Below are positions 1 to 13,120 of a stretch of 64,000 bases of DNA, in pieces. The notes beneath the pieces are model-generated. The model saw only the letters and a program-made list of their open reading frames with translations. It was not told the origin of the DNA and searched no databases. The stretch is from Choristoneura fumiferana (lineage: Eukaryota > Arthropoda > Insecta > Lepidoptera > Tortricidae), in the NCBI RefSeq assembly GCF_025370935.1, contig NC_133474.1:17939062-18003061 (forward strand). Reading direction: 5' to 3'. The stretch's first letter is position 1, and each line of letters begins with the position of its first letter. The position numbers and the translations under genes were made by a program.

Positions 1-654
1 GTACTTTATAAAGTACAAATTGTTCATTGAATAAAGAATGTTGAAATAATATCCAAAATAACAAAGCAGGTTTTATGTCAGGACTCAGGAGAATATAATT
101 GTTACTTCCACCGTCGGCAGTGTGCCAACTGCTATAGGTATCTTCATTACTTTGAAAAATGTCACATCTCAAAATTCTCAAATCAATACGTCAACAGAAT
201 CGACCCTAATGTTCATAAAGATCACTCAGAAAAATTATCAATCTTAAGGTTCACGAGTATGAGTTTTTAAAATTGTCGAATTTGTTTTGTAGTGACACAT
301 TAAGGAATCTGAAGGACACATACTAACGAATCTGTTGCTATGTTAGTATGTTACTGTAGAAGATATTGATCTTTCTGTGTGAGTTACGACTCCTATAGGT
401 AAAAATATTCCGTTACAATATCTTGAGCGGGTCTAAATTGTCTTTATTATCGCTTGTACCTTGTTTAAATAAGTATAAAACATGGCATATGCAGTTTTAC
501 ATCTTTTATTGCCGCAACCACTGAAATGTAAGCGTTTGAAGTGATAAATAACTCTACATTGTAGTCACATGATGCTTTTGGGCAATGCAATGCCGTAGCA
601 GAAGATATGCGCGCTACAGATACAAATAAGTAGATATAGAAACATACCAAGATA

Positions 655-1222
655 AAAAAAAACGGTCAAGAGCGTGTCGGACACGCCGAAAATAGGGTTC
701 CGTAACCATTACGAAAATAATAAGTATTTTATACGGAATCATCCAAGTTTAGGTTAGCCGTTATAGTTTCCCTTGTAAGTTTGATATACTTACTACCATC
801 CCAATTTTTTTCAAATTGTTCCACCCACCGGTTTACATTTTAGAGGGGAGGACGCTGGATTTTAATGAAAATTTGCACTTTAAAGTTGAATATCTCGCAA
901 ACAAATCACTGAATCGAAAAATTGTCTCATCAAACCCCTAATGGTTTAAAAAGACATATCCAACGATACCCCACACTATAAGGGTGTATGAGAAAAAAAA
1001 ACACCCCACTACGGCTATGGAAGGTACCCTAAAAAATTTTTTTTTTAATTTTTTATTGTACCATTTAGTCGGCATAGTTTACATATATATCCGTGCAAAA
1101 TTACAGCTTTCTAGCATTGATATTCCCTGAGCAAAGCCGCGGACGGACGGACAGACAGACAGACAGACATGGCGAAACTATAAGGGTTCCGTTTTTGCCA
1201 TTTTGGCTCCAGAACCCTACAA
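655..1222 (+). repeat. Lepidopteran dispersed repeat (GTCGGACACGC … GACAGACA family), copy 1
   Basis: Starts GGTCAAGAGCGTGTCGGACA, runs through GGTTCCGTAACCATTACG, a segment with CCCACACTATAAGGG, and ACGGACGGACAGACAGACAG, and ends ATAAGGGTTCCGTTTTTGCC … GAACCCTA. I recognise this as a common interspersed repeat in moths; its transposon class is unclear to me. Other copies lie at 6311, 4384, 5429 and, inverted, 40427. Confidence 0.75.
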
Positions 1223-1239
1223 AAGATTGTGCATCTATA

Positions 1240-2140
1240 AACTTCACTTAGGAAAGAACAGATAGCACATCGAAGTGAATTCCTACTCGTACGTAAACAA
1301 ACTTAAGGCTTCTTCTAAATTCGCGTAAATTTCTGTTAGATAATCTGCATCTATGCCTTTACATAATCCATGTGAAAATGTAAATAGCAGAGCTATGTTG
1401 TTTTGTTTGCTCTAAGAATCCCGAGGCAATCCAATTATATCGACGTTTGCTCTCAAAGGCGGTAGTAGCGGCGGCTTCCGACCGCTCTAACGAACGCCAA
1501 GCTTCGCGCTTCCGCGACGGTTACCCTTATGACTTCGCATCAGGGAACATTTTCAACCACTGAAAGACTGAGTCTGAACACAATTTTCTTAAGACACGAA
1601 TCACTCAAGTGAGAACAAGTAAACCCATTCACCTACTTTAGGTCTTACGAAAAGTAAACGCAGAATGCGAGTCACGGATACCGAATGAAATGACGTTATG
1701 TTTCCTAACTTTTCGGTTAAACCTTACAAAAGTTTTAGTTAAGGAAATACTTGTTACCTACATTAAAAATCTGATCTTGATCTTTACCTGACGGTACCTC
1801 ATTAATGCGAAAGATTTAGATTACATGTTTCAAATTTCAAGTCAGTCCGATAGCTATGTACAATCAGCAGCAAATCGAAGAGGTTGTAGAGTTGGAAATT
1901 TCCTTGGCAGCAGAGTCTAGTGTAGATCATTTTTAGCCCAACAGCCTCTCATTTATTTCTGCAGCTGCCTTTACCTACTTAATTAATTTACTAAAAAATT
2001 GTAAAAGTAAGTAAGCAAAAACCGTGTTAGCGTGATTCAGAACGGACACGGAGGGTTCCGTATCATAAAATATAGGTAACATTTAAAGTTCATGAACTAA
2101 GTACGACATTACCAAACATTGTTCGAACGGAAAGATTACG
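1240..2140. other. Gene-free stretch
   Basis: No ORF or repeat boundary that I can support. A moderately GC-rich patch lies at 1448-1530 (GGCGGTAGTAGCGGCGGC and following). Confidence 0.5.
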
Positions 2141-2152
2141 TTGAACCAAATG

Positions 2153-2600
2153 AGGGCTATCGCATATAAATTCGCCGCTAGAGGCGCTAGTGTAGCGAAA
2201 GGTCCTGAGAGGTCTCAAAAAATGTCCAATGTCACTGTTTTTGGGCGAGCTACGCGAGTTTATTTATAATTAGAATTATTTTGTGAATATTTTGCAATAC
2301 CTGAAATGAATTATGGCAAATATGCGTTACGAGGATTGCCTCGTAACGCATATTTCCGAAAGACAAAACAGACAGTATTGTCTTTCGGAAACTTTTGGCC
2401 TCCCTTTTTTCCCTACAAAACGGGACTAAGCAACACGGTGGCATTCTTGATATTTTTATGGTACGGTTGTAAGGTATGAAATATGATTTTAATGTAAATT
2501 TTGTTTTTATGCCCGTAATAACAAACTAACCACTATACTTCAGGCAGGACCTTTGTCTACAGTGGCGCTAACTGGTGAGCGCGAAAACGGTAGCCCTCAT
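2153..2600 (-). mobile_element. THAP-carrying short inverted-repeat element, copy A
   Basis: The element is bounded by AATGAGGGCTATCG on the left and CGGTAGCCCTCATT on the right. It is homologous along its length to copy B near 37997-38425 in the opposite orientation. Each copy holds a small ORF with a THAP-like start. Here it is on the minus strand from 2444 (MPPCCLVPFCREKREAKSF), with the leading Cys spacing of a THAP zinc finger; it then runs into the hairpins and is broken. THAP domains are typical of P-element transposases, so a nonautonomous P-like element is the best guess. No clear 8-bp target duplication was seen. Two perfect hairpins occupy 2318-2390. Confidence 0.6.
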
Positions 2601-2609
2601 TGGAATAAA

Positions 2610-4380
2610 TCGGAAATTTATAAACTGATTAATAATGCCTACAGATTAAGGAACTTTGGATTTTCCTCCTTTAAGTCAGTTAGTCCTTTGCTTTTAGCAA
2701 CCTGTAGGTTTTGATGAATAAATAAATGAATGGAACCTTAAGGGTCAATGCTTTCAATTTAATTAGCTACTGATTATAACCACGACTCTTTTAACAACAT
2801 TATCTGCTAAGGAAGCTCCACAAGAACCTCAGTAATAAATCTTTTTCTCCTTTCAAAAGAATCAGATTCAACAAAGCCAACTTCCTAAAGACAACTAAAC
2901 AATATACTCTCTTTGAAGATTACCACTGAAAAACTACCTCGACATAATCAGATAAGATTTTGCAGCGCAGTTCTTGATTAAAGATGACGCAATGGGGGGG
3001 GGGTGGTAGATAAATAAGAACATGGAGGAAGCGTATTTAATTATCAGGAAGTAAGCAGACGGTTATTTATGTTTATGTTACACTTTATTGCAGTAAAAGG
3101 CAGACGACTTGACGCTTTCACAACGTTACGTGAAGGCAGAGAAATTGACTCTAATTACTGTACTTACTGTTGCTAACATATAATATAATACACTATTCAA
3201 CTAACAAGTAGGCACTTGTACACGCTCACATGATTCAGAACCAGCATATGTAAATGCAAATTAAAACGGTGTTTTACAGAAACGAAGGAACCCCGTATTT
3301 AATTGACGTTACATACATAGGAACGTAAGGGACTGGCGCGTTCACTATACCTACCATTAATTAAGAAAAGGTTGATGATAACTCTTCACTTATTGTGTAA
3401 CTTTACTCACCTACGTAAAAATTGGCTGGATAATTTACAAAGTACGAGCACACGGGGTATATCTAAAATAATTATTTGGCTAGGTATGTACCTACTGCTT
3501 TTCTTACCTACTATACCTACGTAGCTAAAAATTTTCAAGTTAATTTCACAGACTTCGTAATAAAAGTACGTCGTCATAAAGGTAGTTCAGATAAAATAGA
3601 GCGGCGTTGAGGCGGGCATAAAACTGCATCCGGTGTTCCGGGCAACTATGTAGCCCGGCATCCCAGCAACGGCCTCGCCCGGGTAACGCTTGCCCGGGCA
3701 AATCTCTCCCGGGCAACACAGCTCGGCTTCTCCCGCCACGTCCTCGCTCTCGCCTGTAGCTACGGTACAGGCGGCAACCGTCGAAGTTAATTGTGTTAAA
3801 AAGTGGCCAAGCGTGTATTTTGAGCAGTGACGGTCGTAATTAGTTTAAAAAAAAGATATAAATGGATACATTTATAAAATGAACGCTTTTCCGTCGAGAA
3901 ATTGTTGCATGAAACTTTTACTCAGTTATGTACGTATGAAGTACATCGAGGTATCAATTCTTTACAGATAACTTTGGCCAATTTATAGGTATAATATAAT
4001 ACCGATACTAACAATGTCTAAGTAAGCAATTAATCAGAACGTCTAGGTATTGCAGCAATCAAGCTTTCGATGCGTACATAGGTACCTAACTGAAAAAAAA
4101 ACTCTCAAACTAAAACTATCTCAAAAATACCGGCGCACAATATATACATACTTTCAATGATTGCATATTCATATTATAACCATCATAGTAGAGCAATAAG
4201 TTAGATAGCCCATCACCTAGCAATGTAGCAGATTTTTATCCAGAGTTTAAATCCTAAATACCTAAGCAATACAAAACCGTGTCTCATACAGATCGTTCTG
4301 TCAAAACCCAATCCGCTGAATACTTTCAAGTAGTCTCAAAAAAGCATCTCAGATACTCGATATATAGGTAATTTAAAAAA
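2610..4380. other. Gene-free stretch with GC-rich islet at 3600-3785
   Basis: AT-rich except for 3600-3785, where CCCGGGCAA-type pieces recur (GCCCGGCATCCCAGCAACGG, GCCCGGGTAACGCTTGCCCG, TCCCGGGCAACACAG). No reading frame or promoter motif is recognised. Could be a small repeat or a regulatory CpG cluster. Confidence 0.4.
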
Positions 4381-4383
4381 CCT

Positions 4384-5140
4384 GCCAGGTGCGTGTCGGG
4401 CCACGCGCAGCGTGGGTTCCGTACTTGTAGTTCGTGTGCGGCAAACAACAACAACAAGTTCAACATTAAGTTTTGGTCGGATATTACTGGTTCACTTACA
4501 AAGCCTACTGTGTTAATAGTGATTGATTTGTTTCAGATTTTTTTAGCCAATGGTTTAAAGCTTGTGGAGGGGCACACTTGCCTTTTTCAAAAATTAGTAC
4601 TTTGAAATTAGCGCTTTGATTTTGCAATTAATCAAATGTGGTCTTAGCAAACTTATAAGGAGTTATAAGGTTTTTGAAAGACCTATCCATACATAGCTAC
4701 CCCACACTATGGATATATACGAGAAACAAAAGTCATCTCCACTTTACGCGTAGGGGAGACAATCTAAAAAAAAATACAACATTGTCTTCGTGGTTAACAT
4801 ACAATTACTCATGCAAAGTTAGAACTTTTTAGCATTAGCAAACTTTAAGCTAAGCCGCCGATGGATGGACGTGGTGAAACTATAAATGTTCCTTGTTTAT
4901 TTATTTTTAATTGTGAGAGCTAAAACATAGATATCGTTAGTGTCGTTGCTTAAGTGACTAAGAAAATTGCAAGCTGAAATGTGTGGTGCATGGGAGAAAT
5001 TTGTGTCTAGACTCATGTCCAGTGGTGGTGTAGGAATATGGCACACATAAAATAGGGTAGTGACAGACGCACGCACAGCCGGACAACGAATTGATCCTAG
5101 AGGGGTTCCGTTCTGTCCACTTGGGATACAGAGCCCTAAA
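4384..5140 (+). repeat. Same dispersed repeat family, diverged copy 2
   Basis: CCAGGTGCGTGTCGGGCCAC at the left, an interior with CCCACACTATGGATATATAC, AAGCCGCCGATGGATGGACG and a second tail piece GACAGACGCACGCACAGCC … GAGCCCTAAAAAA. Much diverged; a short ORF (4393-4605) inside is incidental. Confidence 0.55.
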
Positions 5141-5428
5141 AAAGAAGATAAGCGCGGTGAGAGTTTTCCAGCAAGCGCAGGCACGTCCCGTACCGACGCA
5201 CTTTAGGATCAGGCTACAGCGCCGCGCTTTGAATACCAATACAGCCGCGTTTAGCAACAATGGGTTTATCCTGTATTTTTGACGTATTGCTGCTGAAATT
5301 GTTGTAAGTCTGGTCCAATCTGATAGATAGATCCGTACAGTCATAGTGCATAATGTATTACTATCGGGAAAAGTCGGATCTAAATCGGAATACTCGTACG
5401 ACGGCACCCAGTGCCAATCAATTATTAT

Positions 5429-5495
5429 ATATATAAAAACCGGCCAAGAGCGTGTCGGACACGCCCAAAATAGGGTTCCGTGGCCATTACGAAAA
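5429..5495 (+). repeat. Same dispersed repeat family, 5' fragment
   Basis: AAAACCGGCCAAGAGCGTGT through GGTTCCGTGGCCATTACG; only the first 65 bp or so of the family are present. Confidence 0.7.
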
Positions 5496-6310
5496 CATTT
5501 GATAGGGATCGCGAGCGTTAGTAACGTTATACTCCGTTTAATTTAAGATTTGAATTAACGGTCAATTTGTAGCACACGTTTCTCGGTACTTCGAACACAA
5601 ATTGACTAAAAATACCTACATCTACATTTATTAGCGGTATTTATTATACTTTTACTATAGAAGTTAACACAATCTTAAATAGTTTCATTGTTTCATTTAA
5701 AAACGTGTGCAAATTTTACCGTTAAGTTTCAAATGTTAAAATAAATAGAGTATAGGCAATACGGCCTCTATACCTACTGCCCCTGATTGGCGTAATTAAT
5801 GCGATATATATATATTTTTTATACGAATTGAATCAGATTATTTATACAGATTTTTCAAATTTTCAATCGAATTCTTCTTTTTCTTCAATAAAATTGACTG
5901 TATAACATCTATGTTTTCGTAATAATAGGACATGGCAAATTCAGGAGTTGTCAAATACCGTGTTGCGAAATCGAATGCAGTAATTAAAATGTAAGGTTTG
6001 CTTGTGAATTGATTTGTATTTTGTATGTTTGCATTGAATTGAGTTTGATTAACACGCTTCGTCCATCTGATTGTGAACAAATGCCTGTTCCTAGATGCTT
6101 TTGTAATTAAGAATCGATCACTGGACGGTTATTATATTAAAAAATCACCATGGTTGTAACTATATAAACTGGATATTGATGTTAGTTTAGATCATCGATA
6201 ATAAAATGATATGTGCTTCAGTTTGACGTTCAATATTTACACACGTGGCCGGGTTTTTTTAGTATAGGCAAACTGTTGTGATTGTGATGCTAAACACTAT
6301 GTTAAAGTAA

Positions 6311-6948
6311 AAACCGGCCAAGAGCGTGTCGGACAACCTCAAAATAGGGTTCCGTAGCCATTACGAAAAAATTAAGTCCTATTTTTTAAGGATTTCGTAT
6401 TTTATACGGGATCTTCCAAGTTTAGGTATATTTTATACCTTAGGCTGCTATTTACTCATAAACTTCTAATAATTCTCAAGCAAACTTAACCGTTATAGTT
6501 TTCCTTGAAAGTTTGATATACTTACTACCATCTGATTTTTTTCAAATTTCCACCTAGGGGGATTTTACAGGGGGGACGCTCGATTGTAATGAAAATTTGC
6601 ACTTTAAAGTTGAATATTTCGCAAACAAATCTCGAAAAATCGTCTTAGCAAACCCCTAATGGTTTTAAAAGACCAATCCAATGATATCCCACACTATAGG
6701 GTTGGATGACAAAAAAAAAACACCCCCACTTTACGTCTATGGGAGGTACCCTAAAAAGATTTTTTATTTTTTATTGTACCATTTTGTCGGCATAGTTTAC
6801 ATATATATATATATCCGTGCAAAATTACAGCTTTCTAGCAGTGATAGTCCCTGAGCAAAGCCGCGGACGGAAAGACAGACAGACAGACAAACAGATATGG
6901 CAGGGTTCCGTTTTTGCCATTTTGGCTCCGGAACCCTAAAAACAGCTT
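6311..6948 (+). repeat. Same dispersed repeat family, copy 4
   Basis: AACCGGCCAAGAGCGTGTCG to CCGGAACCCTAAAAA, collinear with the copy at 655-1222 and somewhat longer. The internal (TA)n and GACAGACA tracts are kept. Confidence 0.78.
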
Positions 6949-8348
6949 TACAAGTATCCTTATTGTGATAATAATCCCTTCCCACGTAGCCGACTCTTAA
7001 CTGCGTCGAGCCAAATCACCTTGTGCTACGGTTACGAGTACGTATTAATTCGCTTCATAAACATGTTTTTTTCAACTTTTTACAATAGTAAACTTTATTC
7101 ATTCCAGTATTGGTGAACGCGGTCAGGCTTCGGCTGCCGAATAGGGTCGTTACTGCTTTTATGTGTGGTACTTCTCTGCCCGCCGGGAAACCTTGTAGTA
7201 TACTCGTATCTACCTAAGTAACTAACGTAATTAATAAAATAAACCTGGTCACTCAGAATTGTGATTCATAATTAATGAGCGCCTCAATGGAATAGAGCAA
7301 GGTTTTCTTGTCTCAAAACCAGGAATTGGTAAGGTACCTACACGTACCTACCTACAATTGTATCTAAGTATCTTGAATTTTAAACACGTGCATGTGTATG
7401 TATGTGTTATGTGTGTTACTCCTCCACGCTAAAACAGCTGGACGGATAACTTCAGTTTATTACGTTTTAATCAACAGGGCTCCACCATTTCAAACATTTT
7501 TAAGAAACTGAATCGACAATAAAATTACATAGAATCAGTTGAGAAATATTAGAACCTGTAGAGGAGATCAACTGGACAAACGGACGTAAAATATAAAAGC
7601 ATTTTGGTTCCAGCTGAAACTTTAACTGTACCTAAACAACTCACCAATAAAACAGATTCTCCAAAAAGATCGAAACTACTCTGCCGTTCCAGAGTTATAA
7701 TCGTAATGTAATCTAATCTTATCTAATACAGAGACAACTTATTTAATTGGCCTTTCACTTCGACGATAATATCCAGCAAAGTGTAAAAAGCAATGATGAC
7801 AACATAATTGTGAGAACTGCAAGGGAAAATCCAATGGCAGCTTGAAGTAGGTACAAGATCGAGCCCCAGATGGGACGCGATATCGTATGCCAATATTTCA
7901 AGATAGCGGCAATATGCGGCGAGCATTAGGTATAATACACCTGCCCGCATTATGGATTTGACGTCTAAATAGTTCTAACATGTCTATGCGTGCTATTTAT
8001 GAAGACTCAAAAACTTTGGTTACGAATCATTATAGAGTATTTTTATACAATTGTTTTACATAATAAGACTCCTCAAAAACAATTTTAGTTTTTTATTCAG
8101 CATAGGTAATATGAACAAGTGTGTATAAATATCATATTTCTTGAATTATGTAATATTTCTTTTGCCTACTATGTGTATTTATTGTTTTGCCAACCATACA
8201 TATAGGTAGTGCCATAGGATTTTGATATTCACTCATTCATTTAATTAATCCTAAGTTTTATGCAATCAGTACTTCATTCACTTTAACTCTCGTGGCACTA
8301 CCTATAGCTACCAAAACTGCATACTGGCAACGACGCTTTTTTTCGTTC

Positions 8349-8617
8349 GGGTGACACTAATTCCCGGCCGTACAATACCGACATGGAAATACCGACATGA
8401 TATTTCTCAAACTTCCGGCTAATTTTAGGTGCGATAGTTCTTTGATTCGTGCTCAGCACAACTTTTTCTTTTTTATCGTGATGTCATATTACGTAGGTAA
8501 CTTGGGGCTGGGCTCACGGACTATTTCGTATACACGCCCATAGAAACTCTTGTCAGTTTGAGTTTCGGGTCGGTATTTCCATATCGGTATTATCCGTGCC
8601 GGTAAATAGTGTCACCC
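8349..8617. mobile_element. Related GGGTGACACT-ended MITE, longer diverged copy (269 bp)
   Basis: The ends GGGTGACACTAATTCCCGGC and its inverse (…TAGTGTCACCC), with GACATGGAAATACCGACATG arms, match the element at 25423-25588. The centre is about 100 bp longer. Flanks TTTCGTTC and TGTCATTC may be a decayed target duplication. Confidence 0.75.
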
Positions 8618-8639
8618 TGTCATTCGATGTCCATTGAAA

Positions 8640-11260
8640 TTCATTCCAAATTACTTAAATTAAAACAACTTTACTTCGCTCTGTGATGCATTGTATCTTA
8701 TATATATAGGTAGTAGAATAATAGAACAAAGTGCTTTTGCAGTTAAAATTCGTAATTTCATTTAATAATTGAGCAATAATTTGTTCATTCTGAACATAAC
8801 GACGAGACATTTCTATTTAGTCACGAGTCATTGTTGTCAAGGTTACGATAGCTGAAGGGGACAACTAAAACTATCTTTCATCTCCAGGGAAATGTAACAA
8901 TCAGAAGATTAAATTGATAATTAAAAGACATTTCACTAAAAAAAAAATGTTCTAACAATTTGAGATTTTTTTAATTACTTTTGCCCATAGTAAAAGCATG
9001 ATATCATTTTAACATGCACAATACCATTTCATATTAAAGTTAAGCAAAATATATAACATACATGCATTCTGAAAAAAGGTAATGGAAAATAAAAAAAAAA
9101 AAATGAACTACCGGTAAATAAAATAAATACAGAGGTATTTATGATTGATAATCCTTCATAAAGTCATCTTCCATAATTAATTTCAAAAAACAAACTCAAT
9201 CCATTATTTAACAAAATACGATAAACGTCAAGTACAATTCAACAAAAAGGTCGGAGCGGACACTCAAACAACAAAGGCCATCATCAGAATAAATATTCAA
9301 ACAAAGAAGTGAAAAACATTTGGATGTGAATTCTATCATTCGATATTTAAATCTGTGAGGCGGCGGGTGCGGGTGCGGGCGCAGGGGGCGGCGGGGCGCG
9401 GTGCGCGGGGCGGGATAATTAGGCGGCCCGGCGGAGGCTGTATTGATCGGCGCGTCTCCTAGCAACGCGCGAGATGGCAGCACAGCCTGCCCTCGGCCCC
9501 GAACAAATTTTTTGTTCGAGACCACGCTAGGTGAGACCGCTTTGATGTAATCTCCGACCGAGGGGATCATTCGATTCGATTCGTTTACTATATTCAGTAG
9601 GAGATTATGGCTCTATTAGTCTCCTTTTGACGAGCCGAGCGTTTTCGTGCGGGCGTTTTTATTGAGTTATGATGCGAAATCTGGCTTAATTTGAATTCTT
9701 ATTGAACCTTCGTCAGTGGTTTTATTGCAGCGGCGGAAGAACCGAAGGGGAATTTAATAACGGCTCAGTCACGGGCGGCATCCGGCGCGCCGCGACCGGC
9801 CCGGCCCCGGTCAACATCGCACGGCGCCGCTGAGCTCGCGCGCCGCTCCCGCGGCACGAACCCGCACAACCAGCGTACACATATTAAAAGAAAATCTGCT
9901 TTATCCGCTTCCTTATTAACTCTGTTTCAGAAATTATGAAGAGTCCAGGCCAAGTACACATTTTTAAGTTTTATAAATATACCTACTTGTAGCATCAGGG
10001 CCGCGACTGTTGCTGAGAAAAAGAAGCTGTGATCTATAAAAATCTCTGGACTAGTTTTAAAGAGCCAGAGACCAGACCATACGAGTACTAGATTTGAGCG
10101 CTACCAATGCTTACCCACCTTTTATGTATCCTTAGTAGCATCGCCGTCTGCCTGTAGCTGAAAGCTAAAAATAACTGGGGGTATTAAGAGCCCAATAGAT
10201 AGACATTCTATTGTTGTCAGGTAGAGCCATAGGTACAGAGATAATAACGTGTGCTCAACCATGTCATATGATATCAAATAATACCTAATATGTATTATAA
10301 TAGACTCACATTTGCTAATTAAATACGGTACCACAATGCCACTGCTCAGATTACACCCCTTCACTATATTAAAGAACACAAGATTGTTAAGCTATTTCAA
10401 TTCATCTAAAGGAAACTACTTAACAACATACTAAGAGCTGAAACTTTAATTAAATATTTTCTATCTACATATATCTTCATACGCTAAATTTTTTACAAGT
10501 TCTTTTTTATCAACATGGGTCGGCATATATCATATACCTACTTCCAGTAATCCTTCTCACTTGAAATTTGGTTTTCTCTGGGCTTTCTCAATTACTTTAC
10601 TACTCGTACATAGGTACAGAAATGTTTAATAGGTAAACTTATTAAGTTAACATTTAGCAAAATAAAGAGAGATTAATTAGTCATTATATTGACTAGCTAG
10701 CAAAACTTTTACAATTTTTTCGACTAATTAGTGTTCTACCTAATAAAAAATCTGTTTTTTTTTTGTTAAATATGTATCCAATATCTTCCGCGCCGTCGGA
10801 CACGAATGCAAGGCATCTCGCCTTCTTCGCTGCACGCCCCTGTCGGATGCCAACGTCCGAACGAAATGTAATAACGGTCTAGACACTTATTCGAAATATT
10901 CCAGGAGATAGAACAGTAGAGAGCAACGAGATTTAGAGCTCACACTTACGCGCCATGCATTAAGACCCGAGAGGACGTGTAAAGATAAATAGACTCGCAC
11001 CTTCAGAATTAAACAGACACAATTCGACATACTGGTATTATCATTTCAATAATAAACTTTGTATCAAAACAACCAGGTATAGTTTACAAATGAGATTATG
11101 TCGAATTAGATCAGTTTATTCTGAAGGTGCTGAATGAAGAGCGTTTTAAACGTCCTATCTAAGGCTCTAGACTAGACATCTGAACAGATATGCTATTAAT
11201 ATAAACGCTCAATATAGTTATACAAATAAAAAAATCTACGGTTATGCGAGCCTAAATTAT
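8640..11260. other. Gene-free stretch with GC-rich islets at 9355-9520 and 9770-9870
   Basis: The islets (GCGGGTGCGGGTGCGGGCGC; CCGCGACCGGCCCGGCCCCG) stand in strongly AT-rich DNA. The ORF of 120 residues across the first has no protein-like composition. Possible enhancer/CpG elements; function unknown. Confidence 0.4.
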
Positions 11261-11271
11261 TGTATTACTAG

Positions 11272-11465
11272 CAGTATTGTATTACTGCGACTCGGTCCGC
11301 GCAAAATTTGTTTATCGCTATCCCGCGGGAACTATGCAATTTTCCGAGATGAAAACTATCTGTTTACCGAATTTCATCTAAATCGGTTCAGTGGTTTAGA
11401 CGTGATGAAATAACAAACAAACGCACAGACTTACAAACTTTCGCATTTCTAATATTAGTGGGAGT
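11272..11465 (+). repeat. Dispersed repeat 3' end (ACTTTCGCATTTCTAATATT type)
   Basis: Contains CCCGCGGGAACTATGCAATT, TTTCATCTAAATCGGTTCAG and TTTCGCATTTCTAATATTAG. I recognise this as a very common moth repeat tail; class uncertain. Confidence 0.65.
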
Positions 11466-12499
11466 GGGATTTAACACGTAATGAATAACCAAATAATTTA
11501 ACTGTTGAAGTTTTGAGAGTTAGATTAAAACAAACAGTAATAAGAGATAGAGATAAAGAACAGTAATAATAATGAGCTGTTTGACCAGAATAGTTTGAAG
11601 TTATATTTATATGACAACACGTTACATTTGCGTCCAATATTACAGGGTTTCATAATTGAGAAAATTTCTTTATAAAAAATGTTTTAATTTATTCACTGTA
11701 CTCATAAAAGCTACGAATAAATGATTAAAAAAACATAAAAGATGTAAGATGCCAGTGAAATTATATAAATCTCATTCCTATGGTTGCAAAATGGCTTTTC
11801 TAGGTGCAGTGTTCTTACGCTAAGTGACGCTCGATGTTTGTTTTCTAATTTGGCTGCGATATCGAAGATCAATTCTGCTTTTGAATTTAGAACCAATTTT
11901 TTCTCATAACAACAAAAGCTGGTCTTACCGAAATCTCTTATAAGTGGTGTCGCTACATCGCTCGGGCATCGTCGAATACAGGCCGCCACCGGCACGCGCT
12001 GCGTTTTATGAAGCGTATTACATCGAAAATGTGTCAGAGAGGAGGAATTGAGAATTTTGTTGCCCACATACATTATGTCTACATGCCTTGAAGGGGTCGA
12101 GGAGCGAAAAGTTTCGGAGCAGGGTTTTATAGTGGGACGGCATGCTCCATAGTAACTTGTGTGCGTACAGTCTACTGCAAAAAAGATGTAGTCAGTTTAT
12201 TACTAAGTATGTTATGTTTTTCGTGAGGGAAAAAATTAATATCTTAAGGGTGAAAATGATAAAGTGATACAAGTAATTGTATCACACACATTTTAAACTT
12301 GAAAAGAAAGTCGTTTGATTCGATTCATTGTATAATAATGACTCTTTATTTTACACCATAAATAGTAAGCGATACAGAAAACAGGTACACAGAAAGAAAA
12401 CTACAAGGCAAACAATAGGCGGCCTTGTCACTTAAGAGCGATCTATTCCAGGCAACCTTTTTTACAGAAAGAAGATCTCTGAAGAAATCTTATAATTTC

Positions 12500-12651
12500 C
12501 TTTGGTCACGGCATCACGCGTGAACGGCTGGACCGATTTCGCTAATTCTTTTTTCGTTGTGTTTGCTATTGTCAGGAGAATGTTCTTATAAAAGAAGATT
12601 TAGAAAATTAAAAAAAAAACTACCCGGGGCCAAGGCGCGGGTACCAGCTAG
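12500..12651 (+). mobile_element. Helitron-like terminal fragment ending CTAG
   Basis: GGTCACGGCATCACGCGTGA, ACGGCTGGACCGATTTCGC and the end GGCGCGGGTACCAGCTAG|T. A GC-rich hairpin-like stretch followed by CTAG then T is the 3' signature of Helitrons. Similar ends occur at 17297 and 29672. Confidence 0.45.
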
Positions 12652-13017
12652 TCTTCTATAAATAGAACTTTAGACGCGTTTTATTTTTTCAACGATCTTT
12701 ATTTCCGTCGTATAAATCCAGACGAGCGCAAATTATTCCAAACAAATATCCGGTATTTCCTACAAAAAGGAAGCCTCATAAAATGGCTTATTAACGTCCT
12801 ACTTTGTGAGTAAAATAAAGCGCAAGTTTTATAATCCACTAAAGAACTATTGAATCCGTAGACGGCTACGCCGCTCGTAGCTGCTCTACGGCGTAGAACG
12901 TCGTAGCTGTTTGCGTAGTTTGTTCAGCCAAATGAAACTTGGAATCTCATCAACAAGTGTAGGTAGTTTGGATTATGTTATGTAGCATTTTTTTTTGCTC
13001 GGGAATGGTATATACCT

Positions 13018-13120
13018 AGTGCCATCCACGAAGACGTGTGATTTTGTCAAAATTCCACATTAATGACATTGTAATAAGAACCACGACACGCGTCATCGTG
13101 AATGACTCTGCCTACATATA
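13018..13120. mobile_element. 100-bp short-TIR MITE, copy 1
   Basis: Same family and orientation as the element at 39603-39702, with a TATACCTAGTGCCATCC left boundary in both copies. No ORF. Confidence 0.7.

Noticed and set aside
4897..5407. 95- and 149-codon minus-strand ORFs
   Set aside because: They fall across a diverged dispersed repeat and flanking DNA, with no family resemblance.
9208..9570. 120-codon minus-strand ORF
   Set aside because: It is produced by the GC-rich islet (Pro/His/Arg runs from GGGTGC repeats) with AT-rich nonsense on either side.
11711..12073. 120-codon minus-strand ORF (contains TPLIRDFGKTSF)
   Set aside because: It looked briefly like a retroelement piece, but no motif could be named and the ends are AT-rich nonsense.
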